Assembly: GCF_900100045.1 (NCBI RefSeq)
Contig: NZ_FNEA01000013.1
Span: 1 to 64,000, forward strand
Length of the DNA: 64,000 bases
Source: Paracoccus denitrificans
Lineage (GTDB): Bacteria; Pseudomonadota; Alphaproteobacteria; Rhodobacterales; Rhodobacteraceae
Direction: 5' to 3'
Positions within the stretch are counted from its first letter, which is position 1, and every line of letters starts with the position of its first letter. Both the position numbers and the translations under genes were made by a program. Below, piece by piece: positions 63,986 to 64,000 of this stretch. The notes under the pieces were generated by a model. The model worked only from the letters and a program-made list of their open reading frames with translations. It ran no database searches and was not told the origin of the DNA.

Positions 63986-64000
63986 TAAATGTGGCATGCC

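Overview
The window looks like a GC-rich alphaproteobacterial chromosome, most likely Paracoccus. The two best taxonomic signals are a methanol dehydrogenase locus in the order mxaFJGIRSACKLD with divergent mxaZYX regulators, as described in Paracoccus denitrificans, and an aa3 cytochrome oxidase subunit I very close to Paracoccus CtaD. The lifestyle read from the genes is a facultatively anaerobic, C1-using, iron-scavenging bacterium. Species cannot be fixed from the sequence alone.

Layout. (1) 0-3.5 kb: the end of a methylisocitrate-lyase-like gene, then a leftward class III (anaerobic) ribonucleotide reductase operon: nrdD, a separate glycyl-radical-domain gene and nrdG. A cobalamin riboswitch lies upstream, so B12 availability probably chooses between this enzyme and a B12-dependent one. 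(2) 3.9-16.2 kb: the complete Ca-type methanol oxidation locus. MxaX/MxaY/MxaZ are divergent from mxaF. GC-rich stem-loops sit between F/J, G/I and I/R, and the accessory genes R to D are joined by overlapping stop/start codons. (3) 16.3-18.4 kb: an alpha/beta hydrolase, a small secreted protein and an 0.8 kb stretch with no recognisable gene; base composition is lower in GC than the neighbours. (4) 18.4-37.8 kb: a salicylate-type siderophore island. It holds a TonB receptor, an aryl-AMP ligase, isochorismate-pyruvate lyase, a periplasmic-binding ABC importer, a luciferase-like monooxygenase (frame broken), a 1905-residue NRPS with domain order Cy-Cy-A-PCP-C, a stand-alone aryl carrier protein and two fused ABC half-transporters. 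A TGA-N9-TCA iron-responsive box lies between the NRPS and the carrier protein.

(5) 38.2-44.3 kb: a nitrosative-stress-like group. An NsrR-type repressor and a RIC/YtfE-type di-iron repair protein are divergent around two strong palindromes. The repressor side continues into DUF6522, a broken sdhB, sdhC, sdhD and a CBS-domain gene. The other side has a small secreted protein, an AhpD-like protein and ctaD. (6) 44.7-50.6 kb: a second iron-chelate uptake operon: TonB receptor, class I methyltransferase, FecCD permease, ATPase and binding protein. (7) 50.6-56.5 kb: gene remnants (IS5-type transposase start, CoA-transferase B end, UspA start) around a SulP transporter, a ClC chloride channel and a BCCT transporter.

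(8) 56.8-61.2 kb: a scar of nested mobile elements. A SIR2-domain gene of anti-phage type is cut by an IS5-type element, followed by an IS66 tail, a serine-recombinase cassette with a frameshift and an IS21 istB fragment that has beheaded a DUF4405 membrane gene. (9) 61.4-64 kb: two adjacent MFS exporters. The promoter of the truncated DUF4405 gene and the region upstream of the MFS pair share the same 15-bp near-palindrome, which suggests one regulator controls both.
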